Origin: Palsa-504 sp050013055 | GTDB lineage: Bacteria > Actinomycetota > Actinomycetes > Streptosporangiales > Streptosporangiaceae | Assembly (NCBI GenBank): GCA_050013055.1 | Contig: JBEKGC010000085.1 | Location: 1-17,520, forward strand | DNA: 17,520 nt | Direction: 5' to 3' | Shown here: positions 7,432 through 14,700 of the stretch, piece by piece | Layout: each line of letters begins with the position of its first letter | Numbering within the stretch: the stretch's first letter is position 1 | Made by a program: the position numbers and the translations under genes | The notes under the pieces: generated by a model | Database searches by the model: none | Told to the model about the DNA's origin: nothing | Seen by the model: the letters and a program-made list of their open reading frames with translations, nothing else

Positions 7432-9455
7432 TTCCTGGCGAGGTCACGCTGCCGCAGCGGCAGCTGGAGTTTGGCGAACTCGTCCCGCGCGGAGCGCATG
7501 ACGAGATCCATGTCGAGGTCGCCGCCGCGGGCGGCGGCGAGGAACGCCGCGTTCATCGCGATGTTGCGGATGACGCCGCCGTTCGCGGGCAGTTCGGCGA
7601 GCCGGTCAAGATCCAGGGCGGCGGCGCCGGGGACCGCCGCCGGGAAGGACAGCGCCCAGATCGCCCGGCGCGCGGCGGTGTCGGGGAACGGGAACTCGAC
7701 GATGAACCGCAGCCGCCGCAGGAACGCCTCGTCCATCGCGGACCGCATGTTGGTGGCGAGGATCGCCAGTCCCTGGTAGGCCTCGATGCGCTGGAGCAGG
7801 TAGTCGATCTGGATGTTGGCGAACCGGTCGCGGGAGTCGGTGACCTCGGTGCGCTTGCCGAACAAGGCGTCGGCCTCATCGAAGAACAGCAGCCAGCCGC
7901 CGGCTTCGGCCGCGTCGAACAGCCGCCGCAGGTGCTTTTCCGTCTCCCCGATGTACTTGCTGACCACGGCCGACAGGTCGGTGCGGTACAGGTCGAGGTT
8001 CAGGTCGGCGGCGAGCACCTCGGCGGCCAGCGTCTTGCCGGTACCGCTCGGCCCGGTGAACAGCGCGCTCAGCCCGAGGCCGCGGGTCGTCTTCGCGGCG
8101 AAGCCCCAGTCCTCGTAGACCCGCCACCGGTTGCGTACCTGGTCGGCGATGGCCTGCAGCGACTCGGTCTGCCGCTCGCCCAGGACCAGGTCGTCCCAGC
8201 CCGCCTTCGGCTCGATCCGCTGGGCGTACCCGCCGGTGTCCGGCCGGGTGAGCGCCCGGCAACGGGCCCACGGATCCGGGTCGGCGGCCGCCGCCGCGAT
8301 CGACGTGGTGTCCAGCGTGAACTGGGCGGCCAGCGCGTCCGGGTCGGCCCGGCTGTCCGGCGGCAGGTGGCGTCGCCAGGCGGTGCGCCGCTCGGCCATG
8401 GTCGGCGGGTCGATGTCGAGCAGCGGCCCGTATCCGCTGAGCGCGGGGACCGGCTCCCGCACCCGGACCAGGACGGGGACGCCGAGCCTGGTGGCGAAGG
8501 CAGCGAGGTCCGCGTCCCTGGCCGGCGGTCCGGTCGTCGCGTCCGCGCCGTCGCCGTCAACGCAAAGCAGCACCGGCGACAAGGTGGCTTCCCGGTACCA
8601 GAGCCGGGCCAGGTCGTCCAGCTCATCCGGGGAGCCGGGCAGCACCCCGGCCGGCATCAGGTACAGCTCCCGGCCGGCCTGGGTGGCGGCGTTGCTCGCG
8701 ACCGCCAGCGCGCCGCGCCGGTCCGGGCCGGCCAGCTGGATCACCGGCCGCACCGGGCCCGCGGGCTGCCCGCCTGCGAGCTGTGCCGCGACCGACTCGG
8801 CCGCGGCGGCCTGCGAGTCAGCGAGCAGTGCGGCATCGGCTGGCGGCGCGGGCTGGACCAGCGCGCGCAGCCGGACGTCGAGGTGATCGATGCCTTTGAG
8901 GTAGTTGACGATCCGCTCGTCGGTGCGCAGCGGCGCGCTGACCAGTGCCTCGCCCCGAGCCTGGCTCACCTCGATCAGCCGCCAGGTACGCAGGGGACCA
9001 CCAGGGGTGAGCGCGTTCCAGGCAGGGTCGGGCAGCACGGTGAGGGCGAGCGCGAACGTCGGGTAGGTCATCGCCTCGTGGCCGTGCGCGGCCGCGCACA
9101 GGCCGCGCACCGACGGGTCGAGTTCCGCCGTGGCGCACAGCATCAGCACGTCCCGCTCGAACCGGCTCAGGCCCAGCCGGGCGGCCAGCGTGACCAGCGC
9201 GGGCGGCGGCGCCTGCCCGGCCAGCTGGTCCGCGTGGTGGGCCAGTTCCGCGGCCGACCCGCCCGCCGCTGCCGCTGCCCGCCCCGACGAGGACTCCCGG
9301 CCCGACGCGGCCGGGGCCCCCGCTGCCCCCGGTGCCGACGCGGCCGGGACCGACGCGGCCTGCTCGCGGAGCAGCTTGCGGATCCATGCGACCGAGGCGG
9401 CGAGGAACTCCCCGTTGGCGGTGAGCCAGGCCTGCCGGGACAGCGGCTCGCTCAT
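7416..9455 (-). CDS. AAA+ ATPase of the contractile injection system
   Basis: A protein of 679 residues starting from ATG 9455 (MSEPLSRQAW), which overlaps the previous stop as ATGA. The C-terminal AAA+ module is complete: Walker A GPSGTGKT at 468-475, Walker B LLFFDEAD with D526/E527, sensor-1 ATN with N569, and arginines at 580, 581 and 583 in FLRRLRF. An upstream region around 235-380 resembles a second AAA fold whose P-loop is degenerate (GPDRRGA at 243-249, with no GKT). The first 200 residues are helical with an alanine-rich spacer near 40-60. ATPases of this kind (Afp15-like) are present in nearly all eCIS operons. They are thought to act in particle assembly or release, without being part of the mature particle. 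The open frame continues upstream to 9686 but that part lies over the preceding gene. Confidence 0.92.
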   Translation of the reverse strand: MSEPLSRQAWLTANGEFLAASVAWIRKLLREQAASVPAASAPGAAGAPAASGRESSSGRAAAAAGGSAAELAHHADQLAGQAPPPALVTLAARLGLSRFERDVLMLCATAELDPSVRGLCAAAHGHEAMTYPTFALALTVLPDPAWNALTPGGPLRTWRLIEVSQARGEALVSAPLRTDERIVNYLKGIDHLDVRLRALVQPAPPADAALLADSQAAAAESVAAQLAGGQPAGPVRPVIQLAGPDRRGALAVASNAATQAGRELYLMPAGVLPGSPDELDDLARLWYREATLSPVLLCVDGDGADATTGPPARDADLAAFATRLGVPVLVRVREPVPALSGYGPLLDIDPPTMAERRTAWRRHLPPDSRADPDALAAQFTLDTTSIAAAAADPDPWARCRALTRPDTGGYAQRIEPKAGWDDLVLGERQTESLQAIADQVRNRWRVYEDWGFAAKTTRGLGLSALFTGPSGTGKTLAAEVLAADLNLDLYRTDLSAVVSKYIGETEKHLRRLFDAAEAGGWLLFFDEADALFGKRTEVTDSRDRFANIQIDYLLQRIEAYQGLAILATNMRSAMDEAFLRRLRFIVEFPFPDTAARRAIWALSFPAAVPGAAALDLDRLAELPANGGVIRNIAMNAAFLAAARGGDLDMDLVMRSARDEFAKLQLPLRQRDLARKTVPA

Positions 9456-10648
9456 GGCGTCACCGTCACCGACTGGTCGCCGATGTAGGACGGCGGCGTG
9501 GTCGTCGAGTCGATCAGCCGGGTGTCGGCGCCGTCGACCCGCAACCGCAACGGGTAGGACCCGGCCGGCAGCGGGCCGACCGTGAAGGCCAGGTCCGATG
9601 TCGTCGCGGTGACCGGCGGGGCGGGCACCGCGGTGCCGCCGATGAGCAGGACCGCGTCCTGGCCCGCCAGCACCGGCGGCCGGCACGTCACGGTCAGCCG
9701 GGCCGAGTGCTGCGCCGCCGCCACCGTCGCGGGCAGCGCACTGGTGATCTGCGGCCCGATGCCAAGCGGGGACTCGTTGGTGAACCAGTCACCAGGGCCC
9801 GTTGTCCTGACCGACAGCGCGACGGTGCCGAAGCCGGCCGGGGCATCGGCGGGGACGGTGAAGGTCACCTGGCTGCCGGTAACCTCATCCGGCGGGAACG
9901 TCAGCGGCGCGGGCAGCACGGGATGGCTGAATCGCACCTCGGCCGCGTCGGCCAGGCCGACGCCGAGCACCTGGACCTTCTCCCCGGGCAGCGCGGTTGG
10001 CTGCCCACCCGGCGGGACAGCCGAGGTGATCGCGGGACCGGGATACCCGAGCGACGCGACGACGGCGGGTCCGCTCCCGTCGGCGCCGCGGCGCAGCACC
10101 GGGAGCGGCGCGCTGGCCGCGACGGTGCTGTCAATGAGCACCACCCGCAGCTCGAAGGCGGCCGAGACCCGGTACGGGGCCTGGAAGGCCGACCAGAGCG
10201 CGTAGATGTCCTTGTCGTCCAACGGCTGCCAGCAGATCCGGACGGACTCCACCTGATGCGCGATGTCACTGTAGGGCGCGGCGTCGGTGAGGTCGGCGGG
10301 GGTGAGCACGGGATGGGAGTGCAGCGCCAGCAGCGCTCCGCCGAGCAGCCGGTGCGCCTGGATATCATCGGCGTCCGGTGCGTACGGGGTGATCAGGTAG
10401 TACAGGACGAGCGGCAGTGCCGGGCGTCCGGTCTCGCCCGGCGCCACCCCGGCCGGCGGCGTATTGCGCAGCGCGCCGTCGATCTCGGCCTGGTACAGGT
10501 ACACGTTGACCCGGGGCTCGAGCGAGGCCGTGATCGCGCTGGGCGGCAGCGTGATGGCCCGGGCGCCGGCGGTGACGCTCTTCACGCCGGCGTCGACGAT
10601 GCCGCGCAGCGTCTCGGTCACCGCCTCGATGGCCCGCGCGTCGCTCAT
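9452..10648 (-). CDS. DUF4255/Pvc16-type cap (tail terminator) protein with IPT/TIG domains
   Basis: A protein of 398 residues starting from ATG 10648 (MSDARAIEAVTETLRGIV). The N-terminal 185 residues are the DUF4255/Pvc16 N-terminal domain: VNVYLYQAEIDGALRNT near 50, LPLVLYYLITPYAPD near 75, AHRLLGGALLALHSHPVL near 95 and a closing FELRVVLIDS strand. In eCIS this protein caps the distal end of tube and sheath. It is followed by two Ig-like segments: one IPT/TIG-type domain from about 200 (ITSAVPPGGQPTALPGEKVQ) and another from about 305 (ITSALPATVAAAQH to YPLRLRVDG). These probably decorate the cap. The gene overlaps both neighbours by 4 bp (ATGA). A frame extending upstream to 12043 exists but runs over two other genes. 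Confidence 0.9.
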   Translation of the reverse strand: MSDARAIEAVTETLRGIVDAGVKSVTAGARAITLPPSAITASLEPRVNVYLYQAEIDGALRNTPPAGVAPGETGRPALPLVLYYLITPYAPDADDIQAHRLLGGALLALHSHPVLTPADLTDAAPYSDIAHQVESVRICWQPLDDKDIYALWSAFQAPYRVSAAFELRVVLIDSTVAASAPLPVLRRGADGSGPAVVASLGYPGPAITSAVPPGGQPTALPGEKVQVLGVGLADAAEVRFSHPVLPAPLTFPPDEVTGSQVTFTVPADAPAGFGTVALSVRTTGPGDWFTNESPLGIGPQITSALPATVAAAQHSARLTVTCRPPVLAGQDAVLLIGGTAVPAPPVTATTSDLAFTVGPLPAGSYPLRLRVDGADTRLIDSTTTPPSYIGDQSVTVTP

Positions 10649-11652
10649 CGCTGCCCGCCGCGCTGCCGCAGGTACTCCGCCAGGTTCAGCGCGGGCTGGC
10701 GGAGCCGGGGCGCTGGGCGCGGCGGCCGGGGCGCGTCCGCCCGGTCGGCGCGGATCTCCACCCGGCCGATCGAGATCCGCACCACAGGCTCGGCCGAGCC
10801 CCGGCGGACGCCGCCCCGGGCTATGCCGCCCTGAGCCACGCCACTCGGACCTGGACCGTACTGGCCGGCACCGTACTGGCCGGCACCGTCCCAGCCGGCA
10901 CCGTCCCAGCCGGCACCGTCCCAGCCGGCACCCTGCTGGCCGACACCGTGCTGGCCGGCACCCTGCTGGCGGGCGTCGCGGTGCAGCCTGGTTCCGGCGG
11001 CCGGCCGGCGGCCCGGTGCGGGGGGCTGCTGGGCGAGCGGAACCGACGTGGCCCGCGCCGGGTCGCGCGCCGGACCCGGCTCCGGTGAGTCCGCAGGCAG
11101 GGCCGGCCACCGCGCCGACGCCGCCGGGATGACCTCTCCGGTGCCGGGCGCCAGCGGGCCGGCCGGCGGCCTTCCCGCCGTGTCCGCCGGCCGCCCCGTG
11201 TCCGCCGGCTGCCCCGCGTCCGCCGCAGGCCCCGCGTCCGCCAGCGGCGACGACTTCCACGCAGCCGGGCCGACCGCAGCGGCGCCGGGCGCCGGCGGGC
11301 CGGCGAACGGGTACTCCGCCGCGTCGGTCACGTTCGCCGGGCGGACCGGATAGCCCGGCATCATCATGCTGCGGGGGGCGCGGACCTGAGCACCACCCGG
11401 TGCGGGCGCGCGCGCGGAGCCCGCCGCCGGGCGGGGCCCGGACGTCGCGCTGGTCCCGGGGACACCAGGTTCCGCGCCCTGCGCCCCGCCGCCTGCTCGG
11501 TCCGGGGTGGCCAGCTCGGGCGCGGCCAGCTCCTCCGGTCCGGCCGCGGCGGGCACGAGGTCGAGTCCGGGCTCGAACAGCGCGGGCAGCCGGGGGCGGA
11601 CGGGCGCGGGGCCGTCGGCGCGGGACAGCGCGCGGCCGAGGACGCGGCTCAT
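10645..11652 (-). CDS. Low-complexity eCIS-operon protein with tandem repeats and conserved-looking C-terminus
   Basis: A protein of 335 residues starting from ATG 11652 (MSRVLGRALS), overlapping both neighbours as ATGA. Most of it is disordered and rich in Pro, Ala and Gly. It has a hexapeptide repeat (ADTGRP-like, residues about 138-158) and a pentapeptide repeat (GAGWD/GAGQY-like, about 227-266). The only parts that look ordered are the short N-terminus and the C-terminal 45 residues, where VVRISIGRVEIRA (290-302) and LNLAEYLRQRGGQR (322-335) stand out. From memory, actinobacterial eCIS operons often have a protein ending this way just before the DUF4255 gene, so the C-terminus is probably the functional docking part and the rest a linker. 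The molecular role is unknown. It could connect the cap to other components, or be an adaptor not found in the particle. Confidence 0.75.
   Translation of the reverse strand: MSRVLGRALSRADGPAPVRPRLPALFEPGLDLVPAAAGPEELAAPELATPDRAGGGAQGAEPGVPGTSATSGPRPAAGSARAPAPGGAQVRAPRSMMMPGYPVRPANVTDAAEYPFAGPPAPGAAAVGPAAWKSSPLADAGPAADAGQPADTGRPADTAGRPPAGPLAPGTGEVIPAASARWPALPADSPEPGPARDPARATSVPLAQQPPAPGRRPAAGTRLHRDARQQGAGQHGVGQQGAGWDGAGWDGAGWDGAGQYGAGQYGPGPSGVAQGGIARGGVRRGSAEPVVRISIGRVEIRADRADAPRPPRPAPRLRQPALNLAEYLRQRGGQR
10856..10975 (-). repeat. 15-bp tandem repeat, eight units, inside a coding region
   Basis: Eight consecutive 15-bp units on the plus strand (CCGTACTGGCCGGCA or CCGTCCCAGCCGGCA and variants) lie at 10856-10975. 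Three adjacent copies are identical (10886-10930) and two are identical at 10856-10885. They encode the pentapeptide GAGWD/GAGQY/GAGQQ. Unit length is a multiple of three, so copy-number change would keep the frame. Confidence 0.9.
11180..11242 (-). repeat. 18-bp tandem repeat, about 3.5 units, inside a coding region
   Basis: Units at 11180-11197, 11198-11215 and 11216-11233, with a partial fourth to 11242. The plus-strand core is GTGTCCGCCGGCCGCCCC, with few changes between units. They encode the hexapeptide ADTGRP and relatives, in frame with the low-complexity protein. Confidence 0.75.
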
Positions 11653-12395
11653 GCCAGGCACGCTTCCAGGTAGCAGCGGCGGCGCGCCGGGCTGACGGCG
11701 AGCACGTCCGATTCGGTCCAGCCGTACGCGCGGGCCAGGGCATGCACGTCGGACAGCAGCCGGCGGGCGAACCGGTCGACCTCGCCCCACACGAACTCGG
11801 TGACGTCGACGGGGGCCCGCCAGTCCGTCCCGCACGCGGGGCAGTCGAGGGTGAGCGCGACCGCCGCCTGCGGGTCGAGTTGGTCGAGGCTGGCCTCGAT
11901 CGCCTTGAGCAGGTCCGGCTCCGGGACTCCGGGCCGCGTGTCGGTCGCGTCAGGCCGGGCGGGCGCGTCAGGCGCCGAGGGCTCGCGCGGCGGGCGGACG
12001 ACGCAGCGGGCGAGCAGCCGGTCTCGGTCGCCGCCGCAGGCACCGACGTCCCGGCTGGTCAGCGGGCGGAGCCGGACCTGCGTGCCGGCTACATCGATGA
12101 CCTGCTCACTGAGCTGGCCTGGCTCGGCCGCGACCAGGAGTTCATCGATGTCGATGCGGACGTCGAGCCTGGCGCCGCAGGCCGGGCAGTCGGCCAGGCC
12201 GTCGAGGTGCGGGCCGAAGCACCGCTCCCGCAGCGCGAGCAGCAGCCGGTCACACTCGCCGAGCGGCAGGTCCGCGACATCGCCCGCGCTGGCGCCGCTG
12301 GCCAGCGCCGCCAGCGTGACGGCCCGCTCGACGGCGGGACGGCCGGCTCCCGCCTCCCAGGCGGTCAGCAGCGCCAGTTCGGTGACGTGGGCCAT
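11649..12395 (-). CDS. T4-type baseplate protein with two CxxC pairs
   Basis: A protein of 248 residues. Its layout fits the T4 baseplate protein family seen in actinobacterial eCIS and tailed phages: a helical first 65 residues with LPLGECDRLLLALRERCFG (about 43-61), then a CPACG ribbon (C70, C73) followed by a beta segment (LDVRIDIDELL). A VRLRPLTSRDVGAC segment follows, then a second CPACG (C185, C188) with VDVTEFVWGEVDRFARRLL, and a C-terminal helical part ending near RRRCYLEACLA. The paired CxxC motifs suggest a zinc ribbon that may be completed within or between subunits. The start is 3 bp after the tube stop (TGACCGATG), with no separate ribosome-binding site, so coupling is likely. 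The specific step in baseplate assembly is inferred from the family. Confidence 0.8.
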   Translation of the reverse strand: MAHVTELALLTAWEAGAGRPAVERAVTLAALASGASAGDVADLPLGECDRLLLALRERCFGPHLDGLADCPACGARLDVRIDIDELLVAAEPGQLSEQVIDVAGTQVRLRPLTSRDVGACGGDRDRLLARCVVRPPREPSAPDAPARPDATDTRPGVPEPDLLKAIEASLDQLDPQAAVALTLDCPACGTDWRAPVDVTEFVWGEVDRFARRLLSDVHALARAYGWTESDVLAVSPARRRCYLEACLA

Positions 12396-12398
12396 CGG

Positions 12399-12926
12399 TC
12401 ACGACGCCGGGTCGTTGAACGACACGGGGGTCGGCGCCGGGACGCCAAGATCCCTGACCCAGCCCTCGTTCTCCACCTTGACGTGCTCGACGGACACCGC
12501 GTTAGCGTTGGCGTCGAAGTCGCCCACCGGCTGGTACTCCGACACCCAAGCGCTGAAGACCTGGTAAGACACCACCTTCTGGCCGCTCTCGTCGAACATG
12601 TCGACCACCAGGTCGCGCCGGAAGTCCGTCAGCGACGACTGCACGCCGCCCGCCGCGTTGCGGTAGCTCCAGACCTTGTTGGCCCACGCCTCGAACTCAT
12701 GGGCGTTCAGGGTGACGCCGCGTTCCAAGACGATGGCATCGTAGTCGGTCCGCCCGGGCAGCTTGAAGCTGGTGGTCGGGTCGTTGCCTGAGCGGTGCTT
12801 GACCACCTCGGTGGTGCGCTTGAACCCGGTGATCTTGCTGACCCCGAGGATCGGCTGGGTGGTGCCGGCAAACCGGACCTGGAACAGGAAGTTCTTGTAC
12901 GGGTCGACGGGCGTGGTCCTTGGCAT
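12399..12926 (-). CDS. Inner tube protein (phage T4 gp19-like)
   Basis: A protein of 175 residues. It is the inner tube subunit of a contractile injection system: NFLFQVRFAGTTQPILGVSKITGFKRT-like N-terminus (residues 12-38), TTEVVKHRSGND, KLPGRTDYDAIVLERGVT near 56, WANKVWSY near 81, and the closing VFSAWVSEYQPVGDFDANAN, VSVEHVKVENEGWVR. These are typical of the T4 gp19-like tail tube family, and the length is typical. Hexameric rings of it stack inside the sheath. GAGAGG lies 9 nt before the ATG, overlapping the sheath stop 13 bp upstream. Only one tube gene is present here, where Afp/PVC operons carry two or more. Confidence 0.95.
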   Translation of the reverse strand: MPRTTPVDPYKNFLFQVRFAGTTQPILGVSKITGFKRTTEVVKHRSGNDPTTSFKLPGRTDYDAIVLERGVTLNAHEFEAWANKVWSYRNAAGGVQSSLTDFRRDLVVDMFDESGQKVVSYQVFSAWVSEYQPVGDFDANANAVSVEHVKVENEGWVRDLGVPAPTPVSFNDPAS

Positions 12927-12939
12927 GTCGCCATACCTC

Positions 12940-14496
12940 TCAGGTCTGGAGCTGCCCGGCGAGCTGCTCGATTTGGATGATCACGAACTCGGCGGGGTCC
13001 AGCGGCGCGAAACCGACGAGGATGTTGACGATGCCCTGGTCGATGGTGTTCTGCGGGTTGTTCTCCTGGTCGCACTTGACGAGGTAGGCGTCCTGGGCGG
13101 TCTGCCCCTGGAACGCCCCCTGCTGGAACAGGGAGTTCATGAACGCGCCCACGTTCAGCCGGATGGCCGACCACAGCGGCTCGTCGTTCGGCTCGAACAC
13201 CACCCACTGGGTGCCTTGCAGCAGGCTCGACTCGATGTACAGGGCCAGGCGGCGGACCGGCAGGTACTTCCACTGGCTGGTGAGCGCGTCCGCGCCCACC
13301 AGCGTCCGCGCGCCCCACACCACCGGGCCGATGACCGGGAAGCTGCGCAGGCAGTTGACCCCGAGCGGGTTGAGCTGGCCGCTGTCGCTGTCGGCGAGGT
13401 TCAGCGGCAGGCCGCCGGTGACGCTGACCAGGCTGGTGACGCCGACCAGCGACGCGGCGGTGCCGGCGGGCGCCTTCCAGACCCCCCGGGAGGCATCGGT
13501 GCTCGCGATGACCCCGGCGATGGTCCCGCAGGGCGGCACGGTGATCAGCAGCCCGTTCTGCGACGGGTCCGCGAGCTGGAGGCTCGGGAAGTACACCGCG
13601 GCGTTCGCCGCCGGCGCGCCAGTGAGCGGCGGGGCGTTCATCCCGGTCACCGCGTTGGCCACCGTCGTCCAGGCGGCCGGGGGATCGACGAGCAGGATCG
13701 CCCGCAGGTCGACGCACAGCGTCGCCGCGTTGGTCAGCAGTTGCGCCGGGGCGCCCGGCAGGCAGAGCAGGTTGAAGATGCCGGCGTTGTACAGCTGGTA
13801 GATGCCGGTCTTGTCGGCCTGGCTGCCCAGGTAGTCTGCGTATCCGGGCGGGGTGTCCGCGGGCGGGGTGTCCTTGGCGCCTGGGTTGCCGCCTCCGCTG
13901 GCATCGTAGGTGCCGGCGGGCGGCACCGTCGTGGGCACAGGCGCGGCCGGCGTCGCCAGCAGCGCCGAGGTGCTCAGCATCTTGTCCAGCGACTGCGGGC
14001 TGGCGGAGGCGGTGCTGACGCTCAGGTAGCGCTCGCGGGTCCCGCTGCCGGTGTCGTACACCGTCAGGTTGTAGCTGGGTGTCGCGCCGGCCTGCGGCGG
14101 AGGGTAGATGTTGTGATCGACGGTCACCTGCAGGCCGTTCCCCCAGATGCCGGGACTGGCGGCGGCGAGCGTGATCTTAGCGTCGGCGGCGGCCTCCGGG
14201 GTGATGTCGATCGTCGCCGCGACGTTGCCTGCGCTGGTGATCCGCACCACGACGGCGTCGCTGCCGCCGTTGTTGTAGAACTGGTACACCGCGTAGCTCA
14301 TCGGGCTGCTGGCGGATACCCCGCCGAATGCCCGCTGGTAGTCGGCGAAGCTCCCGATGTGCACGGGCCCGGTGACGGGCCCGCGCGGCGCCGCGCCGAC
14401 GAACGCGGCGACCGACGTGGGTACCCCGGTGATCGTGTGCACAGAACTGGTCAGCTCTTGCAGGTACACACCGGGATAGGTCGGGCTGATCGACAT
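12940..14496 (-). CDS. Contractile sheath protein
   Basis: A protein of 518 residues starting from ATG 14496 (MSISPTYPGVYLQEL). It is the tail sheath protein that contracts to drive the tube. The N-terminus (YPGVYLQELTSSVHTITGVP, SVAAFVGAAPRGP, then FADYQRAFGG and YAVYQFYNNGGSDAVVVR) and the C-terminus (KYLPVRRLALYIESSLLQGT, FEPNDEPLW, VKCDQENNPQNTIDQGIVNI, then VGFAPLDPAEFVIIQIEQLA) are the two best-conserved parts of the phage/eCIS sheath family. Residues about 150-260 are a variable insertion domain with a Pro/Gly-rich loop. AAGGA lies 7 nt upstream. The open frame continues to 15354, but that stretch lies antisense to the effector gene and has no sheath-like sequence. This is the first gene of the operon. 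Confidence 0.96.
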   Translation of the reverse strand: MSISPTYPGVYLQELTSSVHTITGVPTSVAAFVGAAPRGPVTGPVHIGSFADYQRAFGGVSASSPMSYAVYQFYNNGGSDAVVVRITSAGNVAATIDITPEAAADAKITLAAASPGIWGNGLQVTVDHNIYPPPQAGATPSYNLTVYDTGSGTRERYLSVSTASASPQSLDKMLSTSALLATPAAPVPTTVPPAGTYDASGGGNPGAKDTPPADTPPGYADYLGSQADKTGIYQLYNAGIFNLLCLPGAPAQLLTNAATLCVDLRAILLVDPPAAWTTVANAVTGMNAPPLTGAPAANAAVYFPSLQLADPSQNGLLITVPPCGTIAGVIASTDASRGVWKAPAGTAASLVGVTSLVSVTGGLPLNLADSDSGQLNPLGVNCLRSFPVIGPVVWGARTLVGADALTSQWKYLPVRRLALYIESSLLQGTQWVVFEPNDEPLWSAIRLNVGAFMNSLFQQGAFQGQTAQDAYLVKCDQENNPQNTIDQGIVNILVGFAPLDPAEFVIIQIEQLAGQLQT

Positions 14497-14503
14497 GTCC
14501 GCA

Positions 14504-14508
14504 TCCTT
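14504..14508 (-). promoter_or_regulatory. Ribosome-binding site of the sheath gene
   Basis: AAGGA on the minus strand, 7 nt before ATG 14496. It supports this start over the long in-frame upstream extension. Confidence 0.65.
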
Positions 14509-14691
14509 AGGGCTCGCCGTCCGCTGCCTCTCGCAGTCGCATGCGGGCCATCTCACCCGCGCCGTGTCACCCCGGCGTCGCCGCACCGTCACGCACCAGG
14601 ATGAGGGCGGTAGCCGTGAACAAAGCGCCCGCCGTGACGCCCTCGTGACGGCGGCGGCGGAGCGTTGCTCGGGTCCGGCATTCCTCGACAT

Positions 14692-14695
14692 GGAG
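14692..14695 (+). promoter_or_regulatory. Ribosome-binding site deciding ATG 14701 of the effector gene
   Basis: GGAG 5 nt before ATG 14701. An in-frame TTG at 14665 would add 12 residues but has no comparable site, so the ATG is preferred. Confidence 0.55.
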
Positions 14696-14700
14696 CACGC

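Larger units (their letters stand above)
14497..14700. promoter_or_regulatory. Divergent intergenic region between eCIS operon and effector gene
   Basis: These 204 bp separate the sheath gene (leftward) from the DUF4157 gene (rightward), so promoters for both should lie here or overlap. I see no convincing -35/-10 pair. One short inverted repeat is present, CCGCCGT at 14629-14635 and ACGGCGG at 14648-14654 with a 12-nt spacer, beside a direct repeat of GTGACG at 14634-14639 and 14645-14650. It could be an operator, but short repeats are expected by chance in such GC-rich DNA. Confidence 0.45.

Noticed and set aside
7401..9488. 695-residue plus-strand open frame
   Set aside because: It is antisense to the AAA+ ATPase, whose motifs are intact on the other strand.
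10856..10975. CRISPR array
   Set aside because: The repeats are directly adjacent, 15 bp long, without unique spacers, and in frame with a protein.
10649..12043. In-frame upstream extension of the DUF4255 gene
   Set aside because: It overlaps two better-supported genes and is Pro/Arg low-complexity out-of-frame sequence. ATG 10648 gives the normal family N-terminus.
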